22,534 bases of DNA. It comes from a virus. The translations under genes and the position numbers were made by a program. The number at the start of each line of letters is the position of its first letter. Within the stretch, counting starts at the first letter, position 1. The stretch is from IMG/VR virus record IMGVR_UViG_3300045918_000094, positions 1 through 22,534 of that record, one strand, 5' to 3'. Shown here in pieces: positions 1-5,890 of the stretch. The notes below the pieces were generated by a model, which was given only the letters and a program-made list of their open reading frames with translations, searched no databases and was not told where the DNA came from.

Positions 1-17
1 TATAAAGGAGAATGAAG

Positions 18-185
18 ATGATGAGCGTTTTTAATGTGTTTAAAGATAAAAAGCGAATTGATACAGTTTTCTTTGCAAAGTCAATTTCCACCGAAGAGGT
101 AAAGAAATCTCTGATAAATCATGACGGGTATGACCCAACCATTACAGTTCGGAAGCAATATTTCAAAGTGAAGATTGACAAATAA
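18..185 (+). CDS. Small hypothetical early protein (55 aa)
   Basis: Short ORF behind a strong AAGGAG site (5-10), 7 nt before the ATG at 18; a second ATG at 21 is also usable. The product is basic with a lysine-rich C-terminus and has no motif I recognise. Its last codons overlap the -35 hexamer of the next gene's promoter (175-180), the arrangement seen through the whole early region. Its own promoter lies before the window. The coding call rests on ribosome site, spacing and context; function is unknown. Confidence 0.7.
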   Translation: MMSVFNVFKDKKRIDTVFFAKSISTEEVKKSLINHDGYDPTITVRKQYFKVKIDK

Positions 186-202
186 AGAATTCTCTGTATA
201 AT
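175..202 (+). promoter_or_regulatory. Sigma70-type early promoter P1
   Basis: TTGACA (175-180), 16-bp spacer, TATAAT (197-202), with the -35 inside the end of the upstream gene. It drives the gene at 235. Confidence 0.85.
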
Positions 203-234
203 AGAATCATCAAATCACAACAAGGAGTAATAAA

Positions 235-579
235 ATGAATCATTTATCAGATTTTACATATATCAACAAAGCTATTAACGGTTGGAGAGCTGATACCAAG
301 TTTGTAATCGGTAATAAGCAAATTGCGCTGGTTACATCTAAGCGTAGTAACGGAAAGCTTATGTCTAACCTATCAGTGGGCGCCGTTGAAAATGGCTTTG
401 TTTCTTATATGATGTATCAAGATTTTAATAAGATGATTGCAGAAAATGATAAACGTTGCACTGAAAAGAATATCATCGAACTTCATTTGAACGCCGTAGC
501 TAATATCAATCGCTACTTGGATTTAATTTCGCAACAATATTGTATTACAATAGATGGAAAGTTCTATAATAACGCTTGA
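235..579 (+). CDS. Hypothetical early protein (114 aa)
   Basis: Cassette gene with its own promoter (175-202) and an AAGGAG site just before the ATG. The soluble 114-aa product has no signal peptide, membrane segment or catalytic motif that I recognise. Its stop codon (577-579) lies inside the TTGACA of the next promoter. By position it is probably a host-takeover early gene, but that is inference from context only. Confidence 0.75.
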   Translation: MNHLSDFTYINKAINGWRADTKFVIGNKQIALVTSKRSNGKLMSNLSVGAVENGFVSYMMYQDFNKMIAENDKRCTEKNIIELHLNAVANINRYLDLISQQYCITIDGKFYNNA

Positions 580-603
580 CATTAAATGTCAGTATGTTAT
601 TAT
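576..603 (+). promoter_or_regulatory. Early promoter P2
   Basis: TTGACA (576-581), 16-bp spacer, TATTAT (598-603) preceded by TGT (extended -10). It overlaps the stop of the upstream gene. The leader to the ATG at 681 is longer (about 70 nt) than in the other cassettes. Confidence 0.8.
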
Positions 604-680
604 GAATTCGTAGGTTAGAAACAAGAAGCAAGAAACACAAAGTGAGTAACATTTATATAATTGACACAAGGAGAACTAAA

Positions 681-1211
681 ATGAGCAAAAAAATCACAAA
701 GTCTGAAGTTATCAACACACTTATCGAACTGGGTCCAGATGCAGACTTTAAGGCGATGTTGAAGGCTGAATTCGATCTGGATACACCTGACAATGCGCCA
801 CGCTATCAGGCCGAATATTTGTACAAGTATGCGCTGTTTGCTCGTGCTGAACGTATGCCAGAACCTTCGATTATCGAATACGCTACAACCAAGGTTCTTG
901 AATTTGTTGCAAAGTGCCCATGGGTTACAGCTACAGGCGCAAAGGTTGTCAAGGCTAAGAAGGAACATGTAGCTAAGGAACCTACAGCCAAGAAGGAAAA
1001 GGTTACAGACCTACCTGATGGTACAATTGTATGGAACGAATCGCGTCAGATTTTTTTCTTGATTGTTGGTGGTGAGATTCTTTCACGAGGTAAGACTGTT
1101 GAAAAGGTCAAGGCTATCGCTGAACGCAAGCATGGTTACACCGCATTCATTGAACCAAAGCTGACACCAACCGAGATTGTATGCAATCCGAGTGAACCAG
1201 TAGCAGTGTAA
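681..1211 (+). CDS. Hypothetical protein with a basic linker and a C-terminal domain shared with the AAA+ ATPase
   Basis: 176-aa protein. The start at 681 is set by the AAGGAG at 669-674; an in-frame upstream ATG at 642 has no ribosome site. Residues 1-80 look helical, 85-108 form a lysine/alanine-rich basic linker, and 113-155 form a small domain with the motif RGKTVEKVK near residue 136. The N-terminus of the ATPase encoded at 2797-3714 carries RGKSVERVK in the same setting, so the two genes share a module and may bind the same partner. The gene uses many AAG codons, and a hairpin terminator follows it. The basic linker suggests nucleic-acid binding, but this is inference. Confidence 0.8.
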   Translation: MSKKITKSEVINTLIELGPDADFKAMLKAEFDLDTPDNAPRYQAEYLYKYALFARAERMPEPSIIEYATTKVLEFVAKCPWVTATGAKVVKAKKEHVAKEPTAKKEKVTDLPDGTIVWNESRQIFFLIVGGEILSRGKTVEKVKAIAERKHGYTAFIEPKLTPTEIVCNPSEPVAV

Positions 1212-1219
1212 TTGAATGC

Positions 1220-1241
1220 GAAGGCCTCCTAGGAGGCCTTC
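1220..1241 (+). terminator. Perfect 22-bp palindrome, likely hairpin terminator
   Basis: GAAGGCCTCCT followed directly by its exact complement AGGAGGCCTTC, just after the stop at 1211. The GC-rich stem is strong, but only a poor T-run follows (CTTGT), so termination may be partial and the next gene may be read through. The CCTCCT arm could also pair with the AAGGAGG ribosome site of the next gene. Confidence 0.65.
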
Positions 1242-1268
1242 TTGTAAGTGTATGATAAGGAGGAAAGC

Positions 1269-1562
1269 ATGAGTAAAATATTAGCTAAAAATATATCAGA
1301 TCAAATTCGTGCTGGTATTACCGATGACGGTACAACAGGTAACCTTGCAATGCTATGCTGGGGAGCAAGACAGTTTACTGATATTGGCGACGGGTTAGCA
1401 TTCCGCGTATCAGGTTCAAAGTTTAAAGGTATCATTGAAATAAAGCTAAACGGCTTAGATTTATATGATATTCGCTTTTTAAAATCACATGTGGAAAAGG
1501 TAAGAATTAATAACGTATTCTGTAGTGAATTGGCAAACTCAATCGACCGAATCGTAGAATAG
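1269..1562 (+). CDS. Hypothetical early protein (97 aa)
   Basis: The ATG at 1269 follows an AAGGAGG site at 1258-1264; the earlier in-frame ATG at 1248 lies upstream of that site and is unlikely to be used. No promoter sits directly in front, so the gene probably depends on read-through of the hairpin at 1220-1241. The product is soluble with alternating hydrophobic strands (residues 45-70). I recognise no family. The next promoter begins 3 nt after its stop. Confidence 0.75.
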   Translation: MSKILAKNISDQIRAGITDDGTTGNLAMLCWGARQFTDIGDGLAFRVSGSKFKGIIEIKLNGLDLYDIRFLKSHVEKVRINNVFCSELANSIDRIVE

Positions 1563-1565
1563 AAT

Positions 1566-1594
1566 TTGACATTAAATCTCCTTAATGATATTAT
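1566..1594 (+). promoter_or_regulatory. Early promoter P3 (curlin gene)
   Basis: TTGACA (1566-1571), 17-bp spacer, TATTAT (1589-1594). Unusually, the spacer holds one arm of a perfect inverted repeat whose other arm is the ribosome site of the gene (see 1577-1625). Confidence 0.75.
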
Positions 1595-1625
1595 TAATCA
1601 TAAAATAAATAATACATTAAGGAGA
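1577..1625 (+). promoter_or_regulatory. Ribosome-site-sequestering inverted repeat spanning the promoter
   Basis: TCTCCTTAATG (1577-1587) and CATTAAGGAGA (1615-1625) are perfect 11-bp complements separated by a 27-nt AT-rich loop. The right arm contains the Shine-Dalgarno AAGGAG; the left arm lies between -35 and -10. A transcript arriving from upstream would carry both arms and hide the ribosome site. A transcript starting at P3 (about 1600) would lack the left arm and be open. Confidence 0.6.
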
Positions 1626-1630
1626 GAATA

Positions 1631-2023
1631 ATGAAAAATACCACAGCAGGCCTAATACTCTTATCAATGTTATCAACCGCGTCAGGAGCGGACTTAGCAC
1701 TCGTACCAGAATTCGGAGCTAATATAACTCAAACTGAAGCATTCATAATACAAAGCGGTAAATCTAATCTGGCATTAATTGACCAGACAAATTCAACCAT
1801 ATCCTACGCGGAAATTCAACAAACAGGTCAAACAGACTCCGCTAATATACTAGATACAGGTTCGCATAATCAATCCCGTATAATCCAAACTGGTAATAAT
1901 GATATTGCTGTTATTCAGACCGCTGGTTCTAATAATATGGCAGATATATCACAATTACACAATCAATCCGCTGCTTATATCGTTCAATCCGGTTCAAATA
2001 ACACCGCCACTATTAGACAATAG
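1631..2023 (+). CDS. Secreted curlin-repeat protein (CsgA/CsgB-like amyloid subunit)
   Basis: 130-aa protein with a Sec signal peptide (K2, hydrophobic core 6-14, cleavage near 17-20), a short mature leader (LVPEFGAN), and four to five repeats of about 22 residues from 42 to 130. Half-repeats follow the curlin pattern Gly-x-Asn-x-Ala-x-Ile-x-Gln, for example GNNDIAVIQ, GSNNMADISQ and GSNNTATIRQ. Curlin repeats of this type stack as a beta-solenoid in the extracellular curli fibres of E. coli (CsgA major subunit, CsgB nucleator, about 150 aa). The length and charged or imperfect repeats are closer to CsgB. No csgC/E/F/G genes lie nearby, so export through the outer membrane would need host machinery. 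It has its own early promoter and a sequestered ribosome site, and sits among host-takeover cassettes. Family assignment is strong; the role is unknown (biofilm, seeding or blocking host curli, superinfection exclusion). Confidence 0.88.
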   Translation: MKNTTAGLILLSMLSTASGADLALVPEFGANITQTEAFIIQSGKSNLALIDQTNSTISYAEIQQTGQTDSANILDTGSHNQSRIIQTGNNDIAVIQTAGSNNMADISQLHNQSAAYIVQSGSNNTATIRQ

Positions 2024-2032
2024 TCTTATCAC

Positions 2033-2060
2033 TTGCATTTTAATTACCTTCTGTTACAAT
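2033..2060 (+). promoter_or_regulatory. Early promoter P4
   Basis: TTGCAT (2033-2038), 16-bp spacer, TACAAT (2055-2060) with TGT before it. The spacer is complementary to the ribosome site of the gene it serves. Confidence 0.75.
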
Positions 2061-2086
2061 AGAATCATTCAAACAGGAGGTAATTA
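2041..2086 (+). promoter_or_regulatory. Second ribosome-site-sequestering inverted repeat spanning a promoter
   Basis: TAATTACCTTCTG (2041-2053) pairs with CAGGAGGTAATTA (2074-2086) over 13 positions, with one U-G wobble. The right arm holds the AGGAGG ribosome site and the first base of the ATG; the left arm lies between -35 and -10. The geometry matches the curlin gene but the stem sequence is unrelated, which argues for function rather than simple duplication. Confidence 0.6.
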
Positions 2087-2352
2087 TGAAATGTCCATTA
2101 GTATCAATCAATAATATTGAAATAAAATTCGAAGCCAATATCGGCAGTGATTGCATTGAAGTAGAATGCAAAGGTGTTTATACCTTGCGTGAACCTGGTT
2201 ATTCCCTTTTACTCGATTTTACACTTGAAGAAGTTAATCTACCATCAGGGGATGACTTGTTTGATATTCTGAATAAGGAAACTTTAGGTTATCTCCACAA
2301 TCAAGGCATTCTTGCCGCAGAAGTAGACCTTCTTGAAATAGATGAAGATTGA
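2086..2352 (+). CDS. Hypothetical acidic early protein (88 aa)
   Basis: The ATG follows an AGGAGG site at 2075-2080. The product is strongly acidic, especially the last 15 residues, with one cysteine at position 3 and two more at about 23 and 28. No domain is recognised. Acidic small early phage proteins are often DNA mimics or inhibitors of host enzymes, but nothing here proves that. Its translation is probably controlled by the inverted repeat at 2041-2086. The stop overlaps the next promoter's -35. Confidence 0.75.
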   Translation: MKCPLVSINNIEIKFEANIGSDCIEVECKGVYTLREPGYSLLLDFTLEEVNLPSGDDLFDILNKETLGYLHNQGILAAEVDLLEIDED

Positions 2353-2376
2353 CATTAAATCCAAGTATGTTAGAAT
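2349..2376 (+). promoter_or_regulatory. Early promoter P5
   Basis: TTGACA (2349-2354), 16-bp spacer, TAGAAT (2371-2376) with extended -10 TGT. The -35 overlaps the upstream TGA. Confidence 0.85.
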
Positions 2377-2409
2377 GTAATCATCAATCAAACAACAAGG
2401 AAGAATAAA

Positions 2410-2586
2410 ATGAATATCGAGGAAATAAAAGCTGCACTGGCTTCCGGTAAACAAGTTCAAGAACATCCTGGGTACTTTATTGTACAATCTAATCACACAG
2501 GTGATTTATATCTCCAATTCAAGAATAATGGATATACCGTCGGTATTGAAAATGCTGACTTATCAATTTGTCACATAGAAGATTGA
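2410..2586 (+). CDS. Small hypothetical early protein (58 aa)
   Basis: ORF in a complete cassette: promoter P5, C/A-rich leader, AAGGAAG ribosome site and ATG at 2410. The product has a helical N-terminus followed by short alternating strands (GYFIVQ, LYLQF). No family is recognised. The stop codon lies inside the TTGACA of the next promoter. Confidence comes from the cassette structure. Confidence 0.72.
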   Translation: MNIEEIKAALASGKQVQEHPGYFIVQSNHTGDLYLQFKNNGYTVGIENADLSICHIED

Positions 2587-2610
2587 CAATATATCGCAGC
2601 ATGTTAGAAT
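2583..2610 (+). promoter_or_regulatory. Early promoter P6
   Basis: TTGACA (2583-2588), 16-bp spacer, TAGAAT (2605-2610) with extended -10 TGT. It overlaps the upstream stop. Confidence 0.85.
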
Positions 2611-2643
2611 GTAATCACTGAAACACAACACAGGAGAATCAAA

Positions 2644-2724
2644 ATGAGTAAAACAATTCAATCAGTAAGTATCATGGTAGTAGGTCTTATGACTGAATTC
2701 TTAATTCTGGTTGCAAATACTTAA
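2644..2724 (+). CDS. Tiny membrane peptide (26 aa)
   Basis: 26-codon ORF with a full promoter (P6), leader and AGGAGAA ribosome site, so it is likely translated despite its size. After six polar residues the peptide is one hydrophobic helix (SIMVVGLMTEFLILVA), probably inserted in the inner membrane. A dedicated promoter for such a small peptide suggests a real role, perhaps modulating a membrane enzyme. No homologue is recognised. Confidence 0.6.
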   Translation: MSKTIQSVSIMVVGLMTEFLILVANT

Positions 2725-2732
2725 AGTAAGAA

Positions 2733-2760
2733 TTGACATTCAATGGCAGCATGTTACAAT
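2733..2760 (+). promoter_or_regulatory. Early promoter P7
   Basis: TTGACA (2733-2738), 16-bp spacer, TACAAT (2755-2760) with extended -10 TGT. Confidence 0.87.
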
Positions 2761-2796
2761 GAATCATCAATTAAACAACACAACAAGGAGCAGAAA

Positions 2797-3714
2797 ATGA
2801 TTAAATTTAACACAAGCACGAATAACTGGGAAGCTAAACGTAACGGTAAAGGTGCTGTTATCGTAAGAGGAAAATCAGTTGAACGCGTAAAGGAATTGCT
2901 TATGGTTAAACATGCGATTGATGGTAATACTTTCACAGTCGTATCGCATACAGATGCCCCAGCTGTTACCTTACAAAGTACTAATACCGTTTCAATGGCA
3001 ATCAAAAAATCAGAATTCAGTGTATCCGAACGATTCAGATTTATCGCAGAATTCACTAAATTGTGCGCTAAAGGTACAATCCCATCAATGGTTATCACAG
3101 GCTCGGGTGGACTCGGTAAAACTCATACAGTTCTAAATACACTGAAAGATATTGGATTGACCGAAGATACAATCGGTTCAGTAGATGGGGATTTTGTATT
3201 CTGTAAGGGTTATTCAACTGCCCGCAACCTGTACACAACACTATTTCATAATAATGGTAAAGTAATCATTTTTGATGACTGTGATAGCGCATTCAAAGAC
3301 CCTAATTCATCTAATATCCTTAAAGGTGCACTTGATAGCATGGAACGCCGAATCGTATCATGGGGCGCCGAATCAAAAGATGATTCTGTGCCCTCAAGAT
3401 TCGAATTCATCGGAAAGGTTATTTTTATCAGTAACCTCGAAATGTACAAGTTCCCTCAGGCATTGCTGTCACGCTCAATGCTAGTTGATTTAACACTCAA
3501 TCCCGAAGAAAAGCTTGAACGCATTGAACAAATTTTCACCGAAGAGTCAGAATATGAGGCGGATGATAAGGCCGAAGTGATGGAATTTATTAAGAAAAAT
3601 GCCGCAAAGTTCAAAGACCTCAATGTCCGCAGCGCGTTCAATGCGCTAAAGATGAAAGTTGCATTAGGCGAAGGATGGGAAAGAATGGCATTGTATAGCG
3701 CAACAATCAACTAA
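2797..3714 (+). CDS. AAA+ family ATPase
   Basis: 305-aa protein starting at the ATG at 2797 behind AAGGAG; an in-frame upstream ATG at 2743 lies inside the promoter. Residues 8-46 form a small module with RGKSVERVK (24-32), also found in the product of 681-1211. The AAA+ core follows: Walker A GSGGLGKT (102-109), Walker B KVIIFDD (155-161), a sensor-1 asparagine (ISN, about 213), a probable arginine finger (SRS, about 226) and a sensor-2-like arginine in NVRSAFNA (about 278). The family couples ATP hydrolysis to remodelling of protein or DNA; the substrate is unknown. It stands alone as one cassette and is followed by a hairpin. It could be a small replication or clamp-loader-like factor or a modulator of a host process. 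Confidence 0.85.
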   Translation: MIKFNTSTNNWEAKRNGKGAVIVRGKSVERVKELLMVKHAIDGNTFTVVSHTDAPAVTLQSTNTVSMAIKKSEFSVSERFRFIAEFTKLCAKGTIPSMVITGSGGLGKTHTVLNTLKDIGLTEDTIGSVDGDFVFCKGYSTARNLYTTLFHNNGKVIIFDDCDSAFKDPNSSNILKGALDSMERRIVSWGAESKDDSVPSRFEFIGKVIFISNLEMYKFPQALLSRSMLVDLTLNPEEKLERIEQIFTEESEYEADDKAEVMEFIKKNAAKFKDLNVRSAFNALKMKVALGEGWERMALYSATIN

Positions 3715-3723
3715 TAACAACGG

Positions 3724-3750
3724 GCAAGCGGATTTAATCAGTCCGCTTGC
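3724..3750 (+). terminator. Hairpin terminator overlapping the next promoter
   Basis: GCAAGCGGA (3724-3732) and TCCGCTTGC (3742-3750) form a perfect 9-bp stem with a 9-nt loop, right after the ATPase gene. The 3' arm contains most of the -35 hexamer TTGCAA of the next promoter. No strong T-run follows. Confidence 0.65.
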
Positions 3751-3767
3751 AATTTAATGCTGATATG
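3733..3767 (+). repeat. 35-bp direct repeat, copy 1 (hairpin arm plus promoter)
   Basis: 35 bases identical to 5124-5158. The repeat carries the loop and right arm of the hairpin and the -35 region of promoter P8. In copy 2 the left arm has lost complementarity. Confidence 0.85.
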
Positions 3768-3774
3768 ACATAAT
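3747..3774 (+). promoter_or_regulatory. Early promoter P8
   Basis: TTGCAA (3747-3752), 16-bp spacer, CATAAT (3769-3774) with TGA before it. The -35 is inside the terminator stem. Confidence 0.75.
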
Positions 3775-3802
3775 GAATCATCAAACAACAAAGAGGTGTG
3801 AG

Positions 3803-3967
3803 ATGTCAAAAATCCAATTTAATCAGTTAGCAATCGGCGTTACATTCTATATGAATGGGAATTACTATATAAAACGGTCTAAACGAACCGCCCATTCTTT
3901 TCAACACTGTAAAACTTTCTACTTCAAACAAAAAGATATGGTAGATAATAAAGATTATTACCGCTAA
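3803..3967 (+). CDS. Small hypothetical early protein (54 aa)
   Basis: The start at 3803 is chosen for the AGAGGTGTGAG purine-rich site directly in front; an earlier in-frame ATG at 3773 lies in the promoter. The product is basic and rich in aromatic residues (Tyr, Phe, His), with KRSKRT near the middle, suggesting a nucleic-acid- or membrane-surface-binding peptide. No family is recognised. Confidence 0.65.
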   Translation: MSKIQFNQLAIGVTFYMNGNYYIKRSKRTAHSFQHCKTFYFKQKDMVDNKDYYR

Positions 3968-3974
3968 TATAAAA

Positions 3975-4002
3975 TTGACATTCAATAGCATTCTGTTAAT
4001 AT
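3975..4002 (+). promoter_or_regulatory. Early promoter P9
   Basis: TTGACA (3975-3980), 16-bp spacer, TAATAT (3997-4002) with extended -10 TGT. With its leader (to about 4037) it is almost identical to P10 and close to P11. Confidence 0.83.
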
Positions 4003-4037
4003 CAATACATCAAACAACACATCAAAGGAAGAACGAA

Positions 4038-4364
4038 ATGGCTAAGACACCTAAATCTGTTAAAGAACTCCTGAAGCTCCACGAGGTATCAATTAATTGG
4101 TTTTCCGATATAGTACACTTATTCGAGACCTCACCCGATAATCTCCAACCATGGATCAAGGCAAAGGGTAAAGAACATTACGAAAGTATGGCTGAAGGTC
4201 AGAATGCTATGATGGAAACTATACTATTCGTTCATAAGTGCTACGCCGGATTCATGTACCAATCCCTCCCAAAGTTCCAATACGGCGCAATAGCCAGATA
4301 TTCCGTAGACCCAAAGTCCCCAGAATTCAAAGAATGGCGTAGATCGTACTACACGAAAAATTGA
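4038..4364 (+). CDS. Hypothetical early protein (108 aa)
   Basis: The ATG at 4038 sits behind AAAGGAAG in a complete cassette. The product is mostly helical with many aromatic residues and a basic C-terminus. No membrane segment, catalytic motif or known domain is evident. The final stop overlaps the TTGACA of P10. Function unknown. Confidence 0.75.
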   Translation: MAKTPKSVKELLKLHEVSINWFSDIVHLFETSPDNLQPWIKAKGKEHYESMAEGQNAMMETILFVHKCYAGFMYQSLPKFQYGAIARYSVDPKSPEFKEWRRSYYTKN

Positions 4365-4388
4365 CATTCAATAGCATTCTGTTATCAT
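4361..4388 (+). promoter_or_regulatory. Early promoter P10
   Basis: TTGACA (4361-4366), 16-bp spacer, TATCAT (4383-4388) with extended -10 TGT. Near-identical to P9 through the ribosome site. Confidence 0.83.
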
Positions 4389-4423
4389 TAATACATCAAA
4401 CAACACATCAAAGGAAGAATAAA

Positions 4424-4600
4424 ATGAAAAACCAAATCACCACAGCTCAACTCAAAGAATTAGCTAAACAAGATGGTTACACTGGTTACACTGGTTACAC
4501 TGGTTACACTAAGCAATCCCGCAAAACTGCTATCAAACAATCCGACCTCAATAAACAAAAAGCTCGACACAATAAACAATTACTCCGCGATACTTTTTGA
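4424..4600 (+). CDS. Small basic protein with tandem Gly-Tyr-Thr repeats (58 aa)
   Basis: Cassette gene with AAAGGAAG and ATG at 4424. The N-terminus (about 17 residues) looks helical, then four Gly-Tyr-Thr triplets occur (about residues 18-29), then a very basic Lys/Gln/Arg-rich tail. The triplets come from four exact copies of a 9-bp unit (4475-4510), a slippage-prone tract, so copy number may vary between relatives. No family is recognised; the composition suggests nucleic-acid binding. Confidence 0.68.
   Translation: MKNQITTAQLKELAKQDGYTGYTGYTGYTKQSRKTAIKQSDLNKQKARHNKQLLRDTF
4475..4510 (+). repeat. Four exact tandem copies of a 9-bp unit
   Basis: GGTTACACT repeated four times inside the 58-aa gene. 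The unit is the complement of GTGTAACC, a motif that also occurs singly in intergenic DNA near 5975, 7233, 7328 and 7555. Confidence 0.95.
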
Positions 4601-4624
4601 CATTCAATAGCATTCTGTTAGAAT
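4597..4624 (+). promoter_or_regulatory. Early promoter P11
   Basis: TTGACA (4597-4602), 16-bp spacer, TAGAAT (4619-4624) with extended -10 TGT. It overlaps the upstream stop. Confidence 0.85.
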
Positions 4625-4657
4625 GTAATCAATGAAACACATCAAAGGAAGAATCAA

Positions 4658-5089
4658 ATGAAACACCTAATATACAGACTCGAAACCCCAACCCATGAAG
4701 GTATGTATGTTTCAGGTAAATGGAATTATGCAACTAAACAATCATCCTTCTCCAATAGTAGACACCCTTCGCCTTACGATGATACAGACCTTCGTAATGC
4801 ACTCCGCTCAAACTTAATAAATGATCCACATTTCGGATTCTCGTCATTAAAACAATTTAAACAATGGGTACATAAAGCCCAATGGCGCAGAGGTCTAAAC
4901 AATGTAGGTGTACAATTGTCAGTTTATCAAGTAGATTATAAACATCTCAAAAAAGGTAAATATCAAGCTATTTTCGACATAAGTAAGGCTAATATCGTTA
5001 AAGTATTAAGACCAGATTTTTTAGATTGCACTCAAGTAAAAACAAAGAAACAACAATCTACCAGAAAAGTAATCAAACTAGCAATATAA
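4658..5089 (+). CDS. Conserved-looking phage hypothetical protein (143 aa)
   Basis: The ATG at 4658 follows AAAGGAAG. The middle of the protein has the pattern SRHPSPYDD ... FGFSSLKQFKQWV ... GVQLSVYQV ... GKYQAIFD. I recall this pattern from many small phage proteins of unknown function that begin with a 'YR.E' strand and contain an HPxPxxD loop. No catalytic site is known for them. The C-terminal 20 residues are basic. Function unknown; the family recollection is from memory. Confidence 0.75.
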   Translation: MKHLIYRLETPTHEGMYVSGKWNYATKQSSFSNSRHPSPYDDTDLRNALRSNLINDPHFGFSSLKQFKQWVHKAQWRRGLNNVGVQLSVYQVDYKHLKKGKYQAIFDISKANIVKVLRPDFLDCTQVKTKKQQSTRKVIKLAI

Positions 5090-5123
5090 TGCTAATAACC
5101 AGATGTATGAGTAATCCAGCTGC

Positions 5124-5158
5124 TTTAATCAGTCCGCTTGCAATTTAATGCTGATATG
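5124..5158 (+). repeat. 35-bp direct repeat, copy 2 (degenerate terminator plus promoter)
   Basis: Exact copy of 3733-3767. Here the preceding bases (CCAGCTGC) no longer pair with TCCGCTTGC, so the promoter half is kept and the hairpin half is broken. Confidence 0.85.
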
Positions 5159-5168
5159 TTAATATAAT
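5138..5168 (+). promoter_or_regulatory. Early promoter P12
   Basis: TTGCAA (5138-5143), followed by TAATAT after 16 bp (5160-5165) or TATAAT after 19 bp (5163-5168). Confidence 0.7.
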
Positions 5169-5202
5169 ACATCAAATAAACAAACAGATAGAGGCAAATG
5201 AA

Positions 5203-5631
5203 ATGAATAACGCTAATAATCTTCAAGTAGTAGGTCAGGAAGCGGTAAACGCCTGGCACAATATTATGCCAAACTCTAGTATATCGCACAATATCCTATC
5301 CCTGGGCAATACAGAAACATTATACATCCGATTATATCTTGGTGCAGATAAGAGTGAATTTCCTAATGGTTATGCTGAAAACGATCCATTAGTATATACG
5401 ATACAAGTGGATAAGAATCTGACATATACAGAATCGGCTTCTAGTTTGTATATAAAGCCGCCTATTGGGTCTAATCTAGTATATGGTCGGGTTAATATGA
5501 GACGTAAGACTATAAAGGATATATCTCCGTCCAAGTTTGAGAAGCGTTTTAATGAGATAAAATTGTTTATAATTGATAACAGAGCTAATTTAACTCGATT
5601 ATCATTCAATATTGATGAAAAGTTAATTTAG
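5203..5631 (+). CDS. Hypothetical early protein (142 aa)
   Basis: The start at 5203 follows a weak AGAGG site; an ATG at 5198 in another frame stops at once. The product is soluble, beta-rich in the first 100 residues and helical near the end. It has no motif I recognise. The stop is followed by a short GGGT/ACCC inverted repeat near 5638-5652 and then promoter P13. Confidence 0.72.
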   Translation: MNNANNLQVVGQEAVNAWHNIMPNSSISHNILSLGNTETLYIRLYLGADKSEFPNGYAENDPLVYTIQVDKNLTYTESASSLYIKPPIGSNLVYGRVNMRRKTIKDISPSKFEKRFNEIKLFIIDNRANLTRLSFNIDEKLI

Positions 5632-5661
5632 TCGGGTCGGGTATTACCACCCAATATCTAA

Positions 5662-5689
5662 TTGACAATTAATGCTGATATGATATGAT
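5662..5689 (+). promoter_or_regulatory. Early promoter P13
   Basis: TTGACA (5662-5667), 16-bp spacer, TATGAT (5684-5689) with TGA before it. Confidence 0.8.
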
Positions 5690-5731
5690 TACTACATCAA
5701 ATGACACATTAAACAACAGATAGGAATTGAG

Positions 5732-5890
5732 ATGAAATCTATATTAGTAATATGTTTAATAATTGGAACTGCCTTTTATATTGACCCATCCTCATTAAAA
5801 CCATGGGTATCGGTAGTGTCTAATGTAGCTAAGATGGCTACGCAATCCATAAAGGATATTGGATTATCAGCTGAGGACTTTACCTCATGA
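5732..5890 (+). CDS. Small membrane-anchored or secreted protein (52 aa)
   Basis: ORF behind promoter P13 and an AGGAATTGAG site. The N-terminus (K2, then about 13 hydrophobic residues) looks like a signal anchor or signal peptide. The remaining 35 residues are amphipathic with an acidic end. The stop overlaps the start of the next tiny membrane gene (ATGA), so the two are translationally coupled. The paired layout recalls two-component membrane systems such as spanins, but there is no lipobox cysteine in the right position and I do not claim that. Confidence 0.65.
   Translation: MKSILVICLIIGTAFYIDPSSLKPWVSVVSNVAKMATQSIKDIGLSAEDFTS

Noticed and set aside
661-666. A second TTGACA just before the gene at 681
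   Set aside because: It is only 15 nt from the ATG with no -10 downstream; the real promoter is at 576-603.
615-991. Minus-strand open frames opposite the gene at 681
   Set aside because: No ribosome site and full overlap with a well-supported plus-strand cassette gene.
1899-2114. 71-codon plus-strand frame overlapping the curlin gene
   Set aside because: It is an out-of-frame shadow of the repeat-coding DNA, with no start signal.
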